Made by a program: the position numbers and the translations under genes. A DNA stretch of 64,000 nucleotides, from positions 18,447,347-18,511,346 of the forward strand of contig OX336355.1 in the NCBI GenBank assembly GCA_946902875.1, read 5' to 3'. Of the stretch, positions 36,727 to 49,800 are shown piece after piece; the stretch's first letter is position 1, and each line of letters opens with the position of its first letter. The notes beneath the pieces are model-generated. The model worked only from the letters and a program-made list of their open reading frames with translations, did no database searches and was not told where the DNA came from. The DNA is from Nematopogon swammerdamellus. Its lineage: Eukaryota; Arthropoda; Insecta; Lepidoptera; Adelidae.

Positions 36727-38740
36727 TCAGTTTGCTAGATAAAAAATTTCATCCAAAGAGGCCGACGAGGGGAAAGTTCCCATGACACTAGCGGCGTTAC
36801 CTCGCTGCACCGCCAAGCTGATTCGTTGCAGCAGGTACGCCCGGGCCCGGCAGTCACCCGAGGATCTGCAGAGTCGTGATCTTAAATCGTGCACAAGAAT
36901 TTTGCCCTCCTCACAGATGGGACCCATGGTCTCTATAGCGAAAGGGATAAAAATATAATTTTGAATGTTTGTCAATGTCTGATATTTGGAGTGCTTGGTG
37001 CGGGCGGCCGTCTCAGCAGCAGAGCTGGCTTTCCTGGCAGTCGACACGACATGCGAGGGCGCGAGCGTGTCGGCGCAGGTGGCGTCCCAGACGAGTGCTT
37101 TACCCTTTGACCATGGTATCAATGTCATCCCGTCTGGGCGCTTGCCGTCATCCCTGCTGAGACAGGGCTCCAAGATTGACGGCACATTAGACGCGCTAAA
37201 AGCCCGACGCAGAATATCATTCGGGGTGCCGTGTCGAGAGTGCCGACCTGCGCTTCTGCTGCAACTTAGGCCGTGAATGCCGTTTGACTCTACTTGAACC
37301 CCGCAGACGCACTTATGCACTTATGAGGTTGTACAAGGTTACAACCGAGTCTCAACGCTATGGAGATTCTCAGAGTATTGTTGTCCAACATAGAGCCGAT
37401 ATTGGTAGACGGGATTGTATGAAGCCAGGCACCTGATTCTTTTTTGCACACAGCTTTGAACCAGGCTTCATCAACCAGAGAATTAAAGTTTAAATTTGAA
37501 ACTATCCGTTGAACATTTATTAGGTCCCAGTTCTTTTGAACGTGTGGAAAAGGCGGCAATGAAGTGCCCGGGCAGAGCACCTCCCACGCATCCTCGGCGT
37601 CCGACACATGGCTGATCTCAGATCTGTCTACAGGAAATGGTAACATGTTAGAGACAAGACCCGAGATGCCATGAGTGGACGCCAAGAAAGCGGGGAGGGC
37701 GATGTCCGACACACGTCTAATGCCGAGCCCACCGAATTTTATTGGCATAGTTGCCTGTATCCATTGCATTTCATTTAATCTTATATTGAAAAGATACTCT
37801 AATGTTAATTTAATTGCTTTATCCATGGCCACGACAAACTCTGAGTATCTCCACAGTGGAGTTGTTCTGACTATATAAGTTAAATTTGGTATACAAAAAC
37901 AGTTTTTAAGAAGGAAGTAGCCAACGTGTGAGTTCAGAGTAAATAATTTTTTAAATAGTGAATCTAATTCGGCTAGTTTTTTATTTAAAACTTCCAACCC
38001 TGCATCATCTGTGATAGGGGCACCAAGTAAAGTTAAATTATTTGAAATTACACGGATATTAGGACACAAGCAAGAGAATTTTTTTATTATATCTACATTA
38101 TTGCCAGTTGAACAGAAGTACAACTCGCACTTCGATGTATTTATTTGTAAACCTATTTTCGAGCACTCTGATATTATTACTTCTAGATCTGACAAAACGG
38201 TGTCGGGATCGCCAGCCAATGTGCCGTCATCCAAACAATTTAGACATTAAGCCAGACATTAAGCTCGGAATGCAGACTTTCGACAATACTTTGAATAGCT
38301 AAACTAAATGCCATAGGACCCAATGGGTCTCCCTGCTGTGCTCCCACCTGTGATTGTATAATATGTTCACCAAAAAATAAAAATGTACTTGAAGAGTAAC
38401 ATTGTCGTAAAAATGGATATAATTTTGGAGTTTTTTCTTTAACAGATTCCAAAAGCGTATCTCTTTCTACAGAGTTAAAAGCATTTTTCAAATCAATTTT
38501 TAGTAAAACTTTTTCCGAATTTTTTTGATGATTTAAGTAAGTCCTAACCGCGTGAATGGCTGCTTCGCAGCCCCTTTTGGTGGCAAAGCCTAGTTGCTTC
38601 GTTCCGAAATACGCGCCTACGGCAGCACGTGCAGAGCAACATGCTAGCTTGGCCGTCAGTCTGCGCAGAACGTTGCCTATCGCTATTGGACGCACGCTTC
38701 CATCTGTCTTTGTTAAAGCACACAGTGATGCTCCGTAATT
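36727..38740 (-). pseudogene. LINE with restriction-like endonuclease, 5'-truncated
   Basis: From about 38736 down the frame starts inside a reverse transcriptase (SVRPIAIGNVLRRLTAKLAC, then GAQQGDPLGPMAF), shifts frame near 38240, continues with DDGTLAGDPDTVL (the catalytic Asp-Asp box), and ends with a cysteine/histidine motif (CVCGVQVESNGIHGLSC) and RPDGMTL...KALVWDATCADTLA. A CxC-H-C knuckle followed by RPD and WD.T is typical of the C-terminal restriction-like endonuclease of R2/R4/Hero-type LINEs. Such elements often target fixed sites. Broken by frameshifts and 5' loss. Confidence 0.7.
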
Positions 38741-39830
38741 ATTATTTTATTGATTTATTTTAAATTCCCTGATTTTATTTTTATTTTCGTAAGAATTTAT
38801 GCATATTCCTAAAATTTTACATATCGCATGTAGGTTTATAAAATTAAATCTAACTAACTTCAACATAATTTTCTTCTTCATCTTTTTTTTTTAATGGTGG
38901 CAATCAAATGAATAGTGAATGAAAATAATTTCGAAATTAAAAATAAATAAATAACGCATACCGCATACCTAATTAATTTAGTTTTTTTTTTCTTCTTGGG
39001 AGCCTAATTGTTAAAAACTTTTTTTGTTTTATCATTAGGTATTAATTTAGGGTTTTGTTAGTTCTTTTTCTTTTCTTTTTAAATTTATTTTTAGGCTAAG
39101 GCAGGTATTGTTCCTGAGCACTCTATTTTTTAATTATTGTTTTTATTTCATAAATGTTGATAATTTTTAAAAGAAATCGTTATGCCTTTAAGTCTATTTT
39201 TATTTAAAACGACTCCTCATTAGCTATAGGTTGAATTAAAATATGCTTTGATTAAAAAGAAATAAATGGTAGTATGGCAGTACGGCGTACCAACGTCATC
39301 GTATAAATCAAATGTGCAGGTGCCGTTATTGGCACTTTGGGCGTAATCATGTTGCTGGATGCCTGGACATGCGAGCTAGCGCAACTTTCTGTGCCACGCA
39401 CGTGGCCTTGTTGTTTAACTTGCTTATTGGTGTATATACGCCATTAGGTACTTAAAAATAGAATATTTTACATTTCGTATTTTCAAGTACGATCTGGCAG
39501 CACTGTTATGTGAACGGACAATACGGCCTCGATTTATGGTTGGTAAATATGGAACGCAGCTTCCACTATGTCTTCTTCTTCTTCTTCTTTTTTTAAATAG
39601 TGGCAACCAAACGAATAGGAAATTCGTTTATTACTGCCAGTATCCAGTGACGGAGTTGCACGGTATAAATTTGTGATTATTTTTTATAATATAATAAACA
39701 AAATAATGTTGAAAGGAACGAAGCATTTGAAGTTACTAGTTTGCATGCACAAATTCTGGAAGACACATACTTAGTTGTAAATAAGATGAAAATAAATAAC
39801 TAAAACATTATACATATATTTATATATAAT
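38741..39830. other. Intergenic AT-rich DNA between LINEs
   Basis: No gene or clear transposon structure. A (CTT)n microsatellite lies at 39569-39590, and TTTTTAAATAGTGGCAACCAAACGAAT near 39590 resembles TTAATGGTGGCAATCAAATG at 38890, so a short repeat is present in two copies. Confidence 0.4.
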
Positions 39831-39833
39831 TAA

Positions 39834-41050
39834 TTACAGTCTTACGTCATTACATTTTATAAATTTTAATATATATTTTATAACATGGGAATTGTTAGTA
39901 TACAGTATCGTTTGTATGTTAGTAGGAAGTGGGACTTTAAACAAATGTAAAGTGGCATATAACGGAGGGGAATTAACCGCGAGGGTAATTGGACAACCAA
40001 AGAGGATATGGTCTAGGGTTCCTTCGTCCAGTCCGCACTCGCAGATTGATGAGTCAAGTATACGAAGTCGGGCTAGATGCACTGGAGTGCAGCAGTGTCC
40101 AATTCTCATTCGGCACAGAACTGAGGTTTCCTTTTTATTAGCCGTAATTTTAAAAAACCAAGGCTTTGCGGGTATGACCCGCTGAATGGTGGCATAGTAA
40201 GACCCTCTCGCTCGACTGGACACGGACCATTCATCGGACCAGGAATCATGAAGGTATGTTTTTGGGAGTGCCAACAAATCATGGGGAAAATTAATGAACG
40301 GAGCCCTATCTCCACACACCACCGCCTCCTTGGCTAGAGCGTCTACACGCTCATTGCCTCGAATGCCGGTATGTGAAGGTATCCAGGCAAAAACAAGTTG
40401 TTTTTGACCTAAGGTGAGTAATGTATCTTTAATACATAGAACTATGGGATTATGAATTTGGCAATTGAATGGGTTCTGTACCAATGCCTGAAGAGAACTG
40501 CGGGAATCTGAGAAAATTATGATCCGTTCCAGTGTGTCGGAGAGGGACACAAATCTGACAGCCTCCAGTAGAGCCATACACTCGCCCGTATAGACCGAGG
40601 ACTCGGGTGGGCACTGAGTGCGCATGTAGTCGTTGCTTCCGGGCTTATATACGGCAACTCCTACGTTACCTTTTGGTGTTAATTTTGAGGCATCCGTAAA
40701 AATTACATCCCACCCGTGCCAATCTCTATCAAGAATAATCTTGAACGATTCTTCAGCGCGTGGCATGTCCTTTTCAAGGCCAAAATCTAAAATTACATTC
40801 GGTTTTAAGATTACGGCCTCATATTTCGATCCGTGCAAAGGCAATGTCGGAGAGCGATAGGTAGGGGCTTCAAGGTTGCTAAACCTAGTGACGCTCTGAA
40901 TGAGTCTGGGCTTCAGTTTATTAAACCAGTACCTCCCATTCAGAGTGTGTTCTGCGAGTAGGTTTAGCTTCGGAAACAGGGAGTGATTAGAAAATCTACT
41001 AGCTCTGAACAAATACCTGTCTGCCAGAAACATGGTCTCAATGTTTTTTT
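39834..41050 (-). pseudogene. LINE ORF2 C-terminal part with RNase H, 5'-truncated
   Basis: A 399-residue open frame with an RNase H domain: FTDASKL (first Asp), TGECMALLEA (Glu), FSDSRSSLQAL (second Asp), WIPSHTGIRGNERVDALAKE (His/Asp), then a C-terminal cysteine/histidine segment CRMRIGHC...CECGLDEGTLDHILFGC. This arrangement marks the I/R1/LOA-type LINEs. The reverse transcriptase is missing, so inactive. It ends in the intergenic region upstream of INO80. Confidence 0.8.
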
Positions 41051-41159
41051 TTCGGCTGACAGTTTTGAATTGATTTGATTTCCTTCCGCAATTTCTTGAA
41101 GGTATGATAACTGTATTAGTTCCTTCTCTTTTTCTTCTGCGAACAAAATGAGGTGGATC

Positions 41160-41620
41160 TAAAGCACATAGCTGACAGCAACGAAGTGCGATGGCGGTTG
41201 CTTGCTTGTACGATCGCGAGTCCGCAATGGGTAGTTGTGTGTTTTCTGACGGCGCGGGCCAACTGAGAACCGCACCGCGCGGCTGGGTTTATCGCCATTT
41301 TGTAGTGGACACGATGTGGGGCCGTGGCTAGTGACGAGAGTTCGGCGAATTCAATCCGCCGATTACTCCGACCTTACACTTTACGAGTGAGTTTATTTTG
41401 TAATTGGCCGCTCGTCTGTGGAATATTTATAACTATCGCCAGCGGACGAGGTTCGCTTATACGCTGCGCATTTGTTTCTGTTGAAACGTTCCTCTTGAAT
41501 AACCTCCCGCCTATTGTTGTGAAGGCCGCCTGATCCTCTTCGAGGTAGCTATATTTTCGCCGGTTTTCTTCGTGCACTTGATGTACTTCCAATTTCTCTG
41601 CCTATGAATTTATTTTGATT
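41160..41620 (+). promoter_or_regulatory. Possible INO80 promoter / noncoding first exon
   Basis: GC-richer, CpG-containing block (GACGGCGCGGGCCAAC, CCGCACCGCGCGGCTGGG) with a minus-strand AAAATGGCG that fits a YY1/Pho-type core. GAG followed by GTAGCT near 41541 could be a donor for a 5'UTR exon. Position 2 kb upstream of the first coding exon fits, but there is no direct proof. Confidence 0.3.
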
Positions 41621-41984
41621 GTGTAACTGTGGAGTAGACTCAGTTTTCATAAGAAGAAACCTACATAAGAAGGTACAGCCTCATTTAACCCTTGAGTTCC
41701 CGCAGTTATAATAATGTATTTGTATTTATTGTTTATTATACACAAATTTCCTATGAAATAAGGTACAAAAAGGTGAGCTTTATGCAAATATGCATTATAT
41801 TCAAGCATACCTTTGGGATGTGAAAAATATTATAATTGTGTCAAAATAGGCATGTACAGGTAATGTGAGAGAATAGTAACAAATTCTATATATAAATAGG
41901 TAGACATACATACATGATTATAATTTATAAACTATCTATATGTATAGTACTTTCAGCTTATATTGAGTCTCACAATTTAATAAC

Positions 41985-42400
41985 ATGCTACTCCCCTCGA
42001 GTCCCAAGCCACCTTCAAACTCAAATATTAGTCAAATCTTCGAGGTATCTCGGAACGTACAACTCCGCAGGGATGTTGGATCTTTGTGTGTGTTCTATCG
42101 CCTGTACCACAGAGAGTGTTCCAAGGAGCTGCACGATGAGATCCCTCCATCCCCATTCTACCATCGTTCCACGCGCAACAGATTGGGAATGCATCCACAC
42201 ACTGTCGATATCCCCCCCACTTAGGATAAACCGATCCTGTAAATCCTTTATTTACCAGGTTGCCAACATGTGGAATGCACTTCCACCTGCATCCTTTCTT
42301 CTAATGTACAGTCTGGGGTTCTTCAAACATAATGTGAAGGTGCAGTAGTCGGCCGACATGGTATTCGTATTCGCCATATGTCATGAATCCCAAAAAAAAA
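41985..42400 (+). mobile_element. LINE 3' end with ORF C-terminus (RDVGSL family)
   Basis: Encodes RDVGSLCVFYRLYHRECSKE and, with a frameshift, NMWNALPPASF, followed by a 3'UTR and A run. Truncated. Other pieces of the family are at 3085, 43445, 46380, 50378 and 63050. Confidence 0.65.
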
Positions 42401-42812
42401 AAAAATTAGTTAAACCAATAAATTTATTGCCCCATAGAGCCAATGACATTACTTACAAAATGATGTGAAACCAGTGAGAATTAACATAATTAGGAGCACA
42501 TAATTTTATAAACTCCAGGAATAACAAAACACGCTCAAAATGTTTTCTTCCAACCTAAAATTGACAATTTCCCCCATACAAATTATATATCAATGTGTAG
42601 GTAAAATAATGCGCTCTTTACCCCGTTGACTCCCAATATTTAAATATTGCATGACAACAATAATAAACAATATATTATACGTTACGTTTTGATTGTGTAG
42701 AAGATTGATATGCCCTGTAAAATTTCTCAAAAATGAAATTACTATGACGGATATGAACCCTTCCCGAAATTTTTGCAGCTAATATAGAAACACCTTACTT
42801 ACCTAACATGCA

Positions 42813-43162
42813 AGTTTTTTTTTTTTTTGTGGAAACTGACCCGGTTGTCTACATCACCTACAACCCTAACACCGGGTCAGCCCATAACACCGGGTGAACT
42901 AGGTGCCATTTCAGTGCTTCCCTTCATTTAAACTGGACTTAAATAGCCGTTTCGACAGACCATTCATTCAGTGCGGTTGTACCAACCCGGTGATAAACCC
43001 TGCCACCTAGTAAAGTAAGAGAAGGGAAGGGATCTACAGTTTTACTTGGAATCCGAACCACGGTCAGCCTCCAACGGTCGAGCGGTCACCCAAGTACTGA
43101 CTGCGCTCAGGGTTGCTTAACAACAGTCGACCGACCGCACCACAAAGATACCGAGGCTGACA
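42813..43162 (-). mobile_element. SINE, type-1, minus strand
   Basis: Runs from GGAAACTGACCCGGTTGTCT through the body to the 5S-like head (inverse of GTTAAGCAACCCTGAGCGCAG) and CTTTGTGGTGCGGTCGG. Confidence 0.7.
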
Positions 43163-43197
43163 TAAAGTAGTGAGATGAAATGTAATATATTGCTTAA

Positions 43198-43390
43198 CCC
43201 TTTCGGCACCAGGACCGCTAGGACCCAGTCATGCGCCCAGGCCAAGGCTTTACGAAACTTCCACTGTACTACTACTACAATTAAACCTATTTATATAAAA
43301 GCATTTTTTCTAATCAGATAATAAGTGTGCGCCTGGCCTCACAAAATGACTATAGGCGCACAGAAATATGCGCGACTGGCGCCGAAAGGG
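43198..43390. mobile_element. piggyBac-like MITE, 193 bp, TTAA target
   Basis: Ends CCCTTTCGGC and GCCGAAAGGG, flanked by TTAA at 43194-43197 and 43391-43394. Short and non-coding. Confidence 0.8.
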
Positions 43391-43444
43391 TTAAAGACAA
43401 CGCATGCATACACATTGTCCGTGATATTTTGTGGTGTTTTTCTC

Positions 43445-43580
43445 TCAAGACATTTCATCCACACACTGTCGATATCCCCTCACTTAGGACAAATTGATCC
43501 TGTAAATCCTTTATTTACAGGGTTGCCAACATGCGGAATGCACTCCCACCTGCTGTGGAATGCACCACACTTCTTCTTGT
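43445..43580 (+). mobile_element. LINE 3' end fragment (RDVGSL family)
   Basis: CATCCACACACTGTCGATATC, ATCCTGTAAATCCTTTATTTAC and GTTGCCAACATGCGGAATGC match 42180-42290. It ends 50 bases before INO80 exon 1. Confidence 0.6.
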
Positions 43581-43629
43581 CATGGCGTTCTAGAAAAATA
43601 AATATTTTTAAATTAAATTGGATTTGCAG

Positions 43630-43874
43630 AGAGAGCGAGATGGCGGAACGGCCGCTAGTACCGACGAAGGTGTTGAAGAAGCACGAAGTGGCGCGGCCGC
43701 TGCACATGCAGCGGCTGGAGGCGGCGCTGGACGTGCGCGCGTTCGTGTCGCACGTGGAGCGCGTGCTCGGTGCGGGCGCGCGCAGCGAGAGCGACGACGA
43801 CTCGGACGCGCGCTCCACCGGCGAGATGTCCAAGGGCGACCGCATCGTGCATGGCGTCGTCACCACCAAGCAAG
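43630..43874 (+). CDS. Ino80: INO80 exon 1, start codon
   Basis: ATG at 43640 in a good context (GCGAGATGG), preceded by an acceptor-like TTTGCAG, so 43630-43639 is 5'UTR and a noncoding exon probably lies upstream. It encodes [20 protein letters not shown] and onward; donor GTAGTG after 43874; phase 1 out. GC-rich. Confidence 0.88.
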
Positions 43875-46800
43875 GTAGTGCAAGCATGGCAACCTGTCAG
43901 GCCGGCATGGCATTCGCAACACCCGCATACGACTGAATGTCCATGGGCGGCGCTAAGAGATTCATGTCGCGTCATTAAAAAATAAAGCAAGTTTGCAAGT
44001 TCGTTTCAGTAGTCAGATTTCAGAGGAATGTCAGATTTCACTTGTGAGATGAAATAAAAACATAGTCTGCCAAAGAATTTATAATTTATCGAACCCTTTA
44101 CCTCTGACCTTATTAAATATGCTTACCCTAATTTGCGAAAGAGCATAATACCAGCAATCTTGTTTAGCAAAGTATTAGAATAAGAGAACTATCAAGCAGC
44201 AAGAAGATGTTGCAGTCATCTTGCTGCTTGAAATTACTTTGAAAGGACCATGCCAAGGTGAGAGGTGGCTAACCCTATAGAGCTTGTACCGTGTGGGGCC
44301 GGTACTTTAAAAGAATAGCCCCACTGCATCTCTCCCCGTGTATTTCGTAAAAGGCGAATAAGGGATATGACTCCCTTCTTATATTACTAGGTGGTAGGGT
44401 TTAAACCGCTCAGGTACCACCGCACTGAATGAAAGGTCGGTCGAAACGGCTATGTAAATAGTTTGTGTTTTCCGTCCAGTCCAGTGTAGCCGGCACGACT
44501 GAAAGGAAGCACTGACGTGGCACCAAGTTCATCCGGTGTTGTGGGCTGACATCATGGATGTTGTAGGTGATGTAGCCAACCGTGTCTGTTTCCATAAAAA
44601 AATAAAAAAAAGCATGATAACCTGTTTATTGTTTATTGTATAATTTCATCCATAGGTAGGTAACCTACGCTTGGTCATGTCGAAAATTCCGCCAGTTCTA
44701 AATTCAAATGTGAAGAAGAACTGACAAACAAACTTCGCAAGTCACAATGTTTCGTTAGTACCTTAAAAGTATTATATTATAGTAACTGTCAGCTTAGATA
44801 GCTCAGTGGTGCAGACAGTCGACTGTTGCTATTGATTGTTAAGCAACACTGGGCGCGGTCAGTACTTGGATGGGTGACCGCTCGACCATTTGACGCTGAC
44901 CGTGGTTCAGATTCCACGTAAAACTGTAGGTCCCTTCCCTTCTTACCTTACTAGGTAGGGTAGGGTACTTGGTAGGGTTCAACCCGCCCGGGTTGGTACC
45001 ACAGCACTGAATGAAACGTCGGTCGAAACGGCTATGTAAATAGTTTTTGTTTTCCGTCCAGTTCAGTGTAGCCGGCATGATCGTAGGGAAGCACTGACAT
45101 GACACCTAGTTCACCCGGTGTTATGGGCTGACATCACAGATGTTGTAGGTGATGTAGCCAACCGTGTCAGTTTCCATAAAAAAAATTAAAAATAAAAATA
45201 AAAAAACTTCCAAATTAATTAACCCATACTATCGCTCACAAGAATATTAATATTTACAGCATAAACATGAATACTAAAGAATCTGACCACACTGCCTATT
45301 TACATTGCCTATATCTGGTGTATAGTGCCATCGACAATTTTGATACTTAAATATATCAAGTCAAATCAATAATTTAATTAATATAAGTTTATCCCTTGTC
45401 CCATAGTCTGTGGTCATATTTTTCTGTACTCATATTTTGATGTGCCAACAATAAAGGAAGAACTCTGCCAACGTAACATCACCTACAGCAAGCGCTTATC
45501 ACATCACCCCAATCAACTTGCAGCAAGCCTGCTGAATACAACAGGCAATGTGAACAGACTAAAACGGACAGTCTTTCTCGGAATACCTAACTGAGGAAAC
45601 TGAGGAAGCTGTACCTACTACCATATGGGGAGCCGCATTGATGGATGTGGCACCTTCACGACAACCTTCACACATCACATCTAATAAAAGTCATCCGACT
45701 GATTGTAGATGAAAACTGAAAAAAAAAAATTTTTTTTCCGTTCCTTCCAGAGCGTCAAAGCGACCGTCAGCGGCTGTTCAACTTGAGCTCGGTGGGCAGC
45801 GAGCGGGAGTGGCTGCGCAGCGTGCTGCTGTCGAGCAGCGGCTCCGACTCGAGCAGCGAGGAAGACGCGCCCGAGGCCAAGGAGCGATACATCAAGAGGC
45901 TCCTCACGCAACACGTCTTCCAGAAGAAACACGCCGCCAAGCTGCATCGCAATCCCGCGGTGAGTTGGCCCGCATTCTGCTTTTTTAGGTTTCCGTATCC
46001 CGTACGGAAGCCTATTACTAAGCCTACGCCGTCTGTCTGTCCGTCCGAGGGCTGTATCTCTTGAACCGTAATGGGTAGCCTGTTGAAATTTTCATAGAAT
46101 ATGTGTTATTTATTATGGCGGATATAACAGGAAATAATAAAAAAAATTGAAAAAGTAAAAAATTAAGGGGGGTGCCCATACAAGAAACATGTTTTTTTTT
46201 GTGGTGCGGACACCGCACCACAAAAATCGCGACTCGCGAACTTGGGTGCGCGAGTCGGGACTCGCACACTGAGGTTCGCGAGTCGCGCGCGGCTTTTTAA
46301 GGGTTTCGTATCCATACAGGATCCTATTTTATAATTATTTCTTTTTTGATACCTCGACATGTGGTGGACATTCGGTTATATGCAGGGTTGCGAATGCCAC
46401 GCCAGCCTGACAGCTGCGACGAGACTGTACTTGGGAAATATATGGGCAGGGAGAGCGTTGCAGAGTTTACCGGTTCTGTAGAGACAACAGAGAACCGGTT
46501 GGTCGGTAGGTAGAGGAAAAATATAAATAATCTGCGGTAATTCCTGCTCGGTGCGCATGGTGCGGAGGTGGAAAGAATCGCTCCTGCGAGCGAATCTGTT
46601 CCATTTTCCGTGAGAACTTTAACCGATTTTCATTTAGGTTTTCCTGTAAACTGTAAGAGAGGCCCTATATTCCCTATTTTATTTCAGTAGTTACGGAGAG
46701 AGGGGCTGGGGGAATGCAATTTTTTTTCATAATTTTCTTATAACAAGCCTTTCCATTTCAGATGCACTTGAAAAAACAAATTATTTTTACTGTCTAATTT

Positions 46801-49800
46801 GTCTCACAGACGGACGGACAGGGACCCAGACAGACATACAGTTTTCGAGTGCACAGAACATACAGGGGGTGATCCTATAAGGTTTATGTTTTTTTCGATG
46901 TACGCGGTACCCTAAAAACACATAAGTCTGCTTATTCCGGTTGTCGGCATACAGGGTGATGGTGTGTATACACGGTGTTGCGGTTGCCCCCGTAATATTT
47001 TTAACTGACATAAGGCGGTTATCTGGGTGGTCCGCCCCTACACGGTAAGCCAGTGTGCTGGAGAGCTGGTCTGAATCTCCTCCTTATAAACCTTCTACCT
47101 GTGTGTCTGACAAGCTTTAAGGCGGTTGGTTATCCTATATATGTGAAATTAAACAACTTCTGTTCCGATTTTTTTTTTTCATACTAATTTTAAATCTAAA
47201 CTAAATAAATATAAACCTATTCTCAAAATTTATGGAGAAAAACTATTTTTTTTTTTCTTCAAATTAAAAAGTCGTAGAACAAAAGTTTATCTATTTCAAG
47301 TACAGAATCACCCCCTTTCGGGTTTTACGGTTGGGGTTGCAACACCGTGTATAAAACAACACTTATGTACATTCAACAGTACTCTCGCTACATGTACTAC
47401 GGTGCGGGCCTGCTGTCGACCGTCGACCGCTACCCCGAGCGACGCGTCAGCCGGCCGGCGCCGGCGGCCGCGGGGGCGGCGCCGCGTGGGCGCAAGCCGC
47501 GCGCCGACCGAGCGCAGGCTCCCGCGCGCGGCCGCAAGGGGCAGCCCGGGAAGAAGGAGGTCACGGATGGGGTGACTGATTTGTTTATTTATTTTAGACA
47601 GGCAGCCTAGGCTGATACGTCTAAATCCAGTTAAACTTTGTTGTTTTGTCATTATCTTGGATTTTTTTTTTAAATTTTTTTCATTCGTTTTTTGTCATTC
47701 ACTCTGTAATAATCTTATGTATTACCCGTTTTGCCGCCGCACTGAAGGACTTTGTATGTGATAAAGTTTGCTATTTGGATGTGTCTATTCTTACAGAATT
47801 GTGACCATCGTTAATTTAGTGAGATTTTACATAACATCAAACGTATCATATTTATACAAATCGTAAGAAGTACTGTGTCGGGCCGGTACTTAAAAAGAAT
47901 AGCCCCACTGCATCTCTCCCCATGCATGGTGTAAAAGGACAAGATGCCGTGCTAAAAGGCGACAGGATCGCCACCTCTCACCTTGGTACGGTACTTCCAC
48001 CGAGTCATGCAGTAGATGAACCTTCATTCCTTACTTGCTGCGTGATAGTTATCTTGTCCGAAAACTTTGTTAAACGTGGTGGTCGGTGTTGTGCTATAGT
48101 TTAACAGAGTACTTGCAGCACAACCAACACCGATTACTCTGCTTACCCCGATTGTCCGGATACAGCGTGTGGTGTATTTTTCATGTATTTTTTTCTGCAA
48201 AAATATATATATTTTTTTTTTCTCTTGCCTTTGCGCCCGCGGAGGAGGTTCTCTCGCATGCGCCGGCGCCTGATGGGATAAGCACTGGGCTTAGGCACTA
48301 AAGTGTTTGTGTGACAGCTGTGTGCTAGCTCTGAGCACACATAGCGTTGTAAAAGATTTATTTTTGTACTTTCTTTCCTCGTACTGTAAAACACATCTGA
48401 ATGTATCTTTTAATCTAATTTACACAATAAATTATTTTGTTTTGTTTTGTTTGTGTGACAGGTGGAGCGGACGGACTGGGAGGAGCAGCTGATGAACATG
48501 AAGCAGGAGAACAGCTCCGGCGACCACAAGGCGGCCGATTACAACTCCAAAGCTGCTATTAGGTACTTTCTGTTTGATCACGATACAGTACTGTACGACA
48601 TAGCTAGAGCAGGCCTCACGCACTCTATGTACTTGCGCGCGCTATTTACCTAGCGCCCAGCGGGCCGCCGGCGAGCCTAATTCAGTGGAAATTCGTTAGC
48701 CGCGCGAAGCATACCTACACGCGCGCCCACGCAACTGCGCACAGCTGCAAAGCAATAATCACTTTACACTCGATCGTTTAGGTACATTTTCGCACGCAAC
48801 GATTGGCGACGTGAAGCAGTAGGCTATTATAGCAGTAGGTATGGAACTTTTTCTATGGAGAGATTTATCTGTTACGAAGTAACTATTAAACAATCTGTGG
48901 CTAGAGTCCATGTTTAATGTATATACAGTAGGGCCTCGATAATCCTGACCTCCGATTGTCCAGTGATAGCGGTTATCCGGACAGCCTGCGATAGCGGAGG
49001 CGGGCGGAGCGATGAGTCCCTCTCCCAATCGTCTATATCGCCTATCCCGAAAAGTATCCCTATCACCTACTACATCCGCAATGTCAGCCCATCCCACCTT
49101 ACTGTATTAGGTGCCAAGGCGCACAGCTGCAAAGCAATAATCACTTTACACTCGATCGTTTAGGTACATTTTCGCATGCAGCGATTGGCGACGTGAAGCA
49201 GTAGGCTATTATAGCCGTAGGTATGGAACTTATTCTATGGAGAGATTTATCTGTTACGAAGTAACTATTAAACAATCTGTGGCTAGAGTCCATATTTAAT
49301 GTAAATGCAGTAGGGCCTCGATAATCCTGACCTCCGATTGTCCAGTGATAGCGGTAATCCGGACAGCCTGCGATGGCGGAGGCGGGCGGAGCGATGAGTC
49401 CCTCTCCCAATCGTCTATATCGCCTATCCCGGAGAGTATCCCTATCACCTACTACATCCGCAATGTCAGCCCATCCCACCTTTCTGTATTAGGTGCCAAG
49501 GCAGCGCTTTCGTTTGGTCGTGGCGGCTACACTGAATTGGACTGAAAGAGCGAACTAGTTAAAGTCGTTTCAGGTTCCACAACAAAAAATATGATTTCCT
49601 CCCAGGGCTCGCAAGAAGGCGGCGGCGGCTAAGAGCCCCGAGGCGCTGACCGCTCGACGCCGCCGGCACTGGCAGCTGATGGCCAAGAAGGAGCTGGGCA
49701 AGGTGCAGCGGGCGCGAGCTCAGCAGCACAAGGAGATCATACAGCAGCGGAGGCGGCTCGCCGCGCTCTGCTGCAAGCACTGGCGCACCAAGGCCATGCA

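Noticed and set aside
47347..47379. Extending INO80 exon 3 upstream to an in-frame ATG at 47347
   Set aside because: The acceptor TTCAACAG at 47379 gives phase agreement with exon 2, and the conserved residues start right after it.
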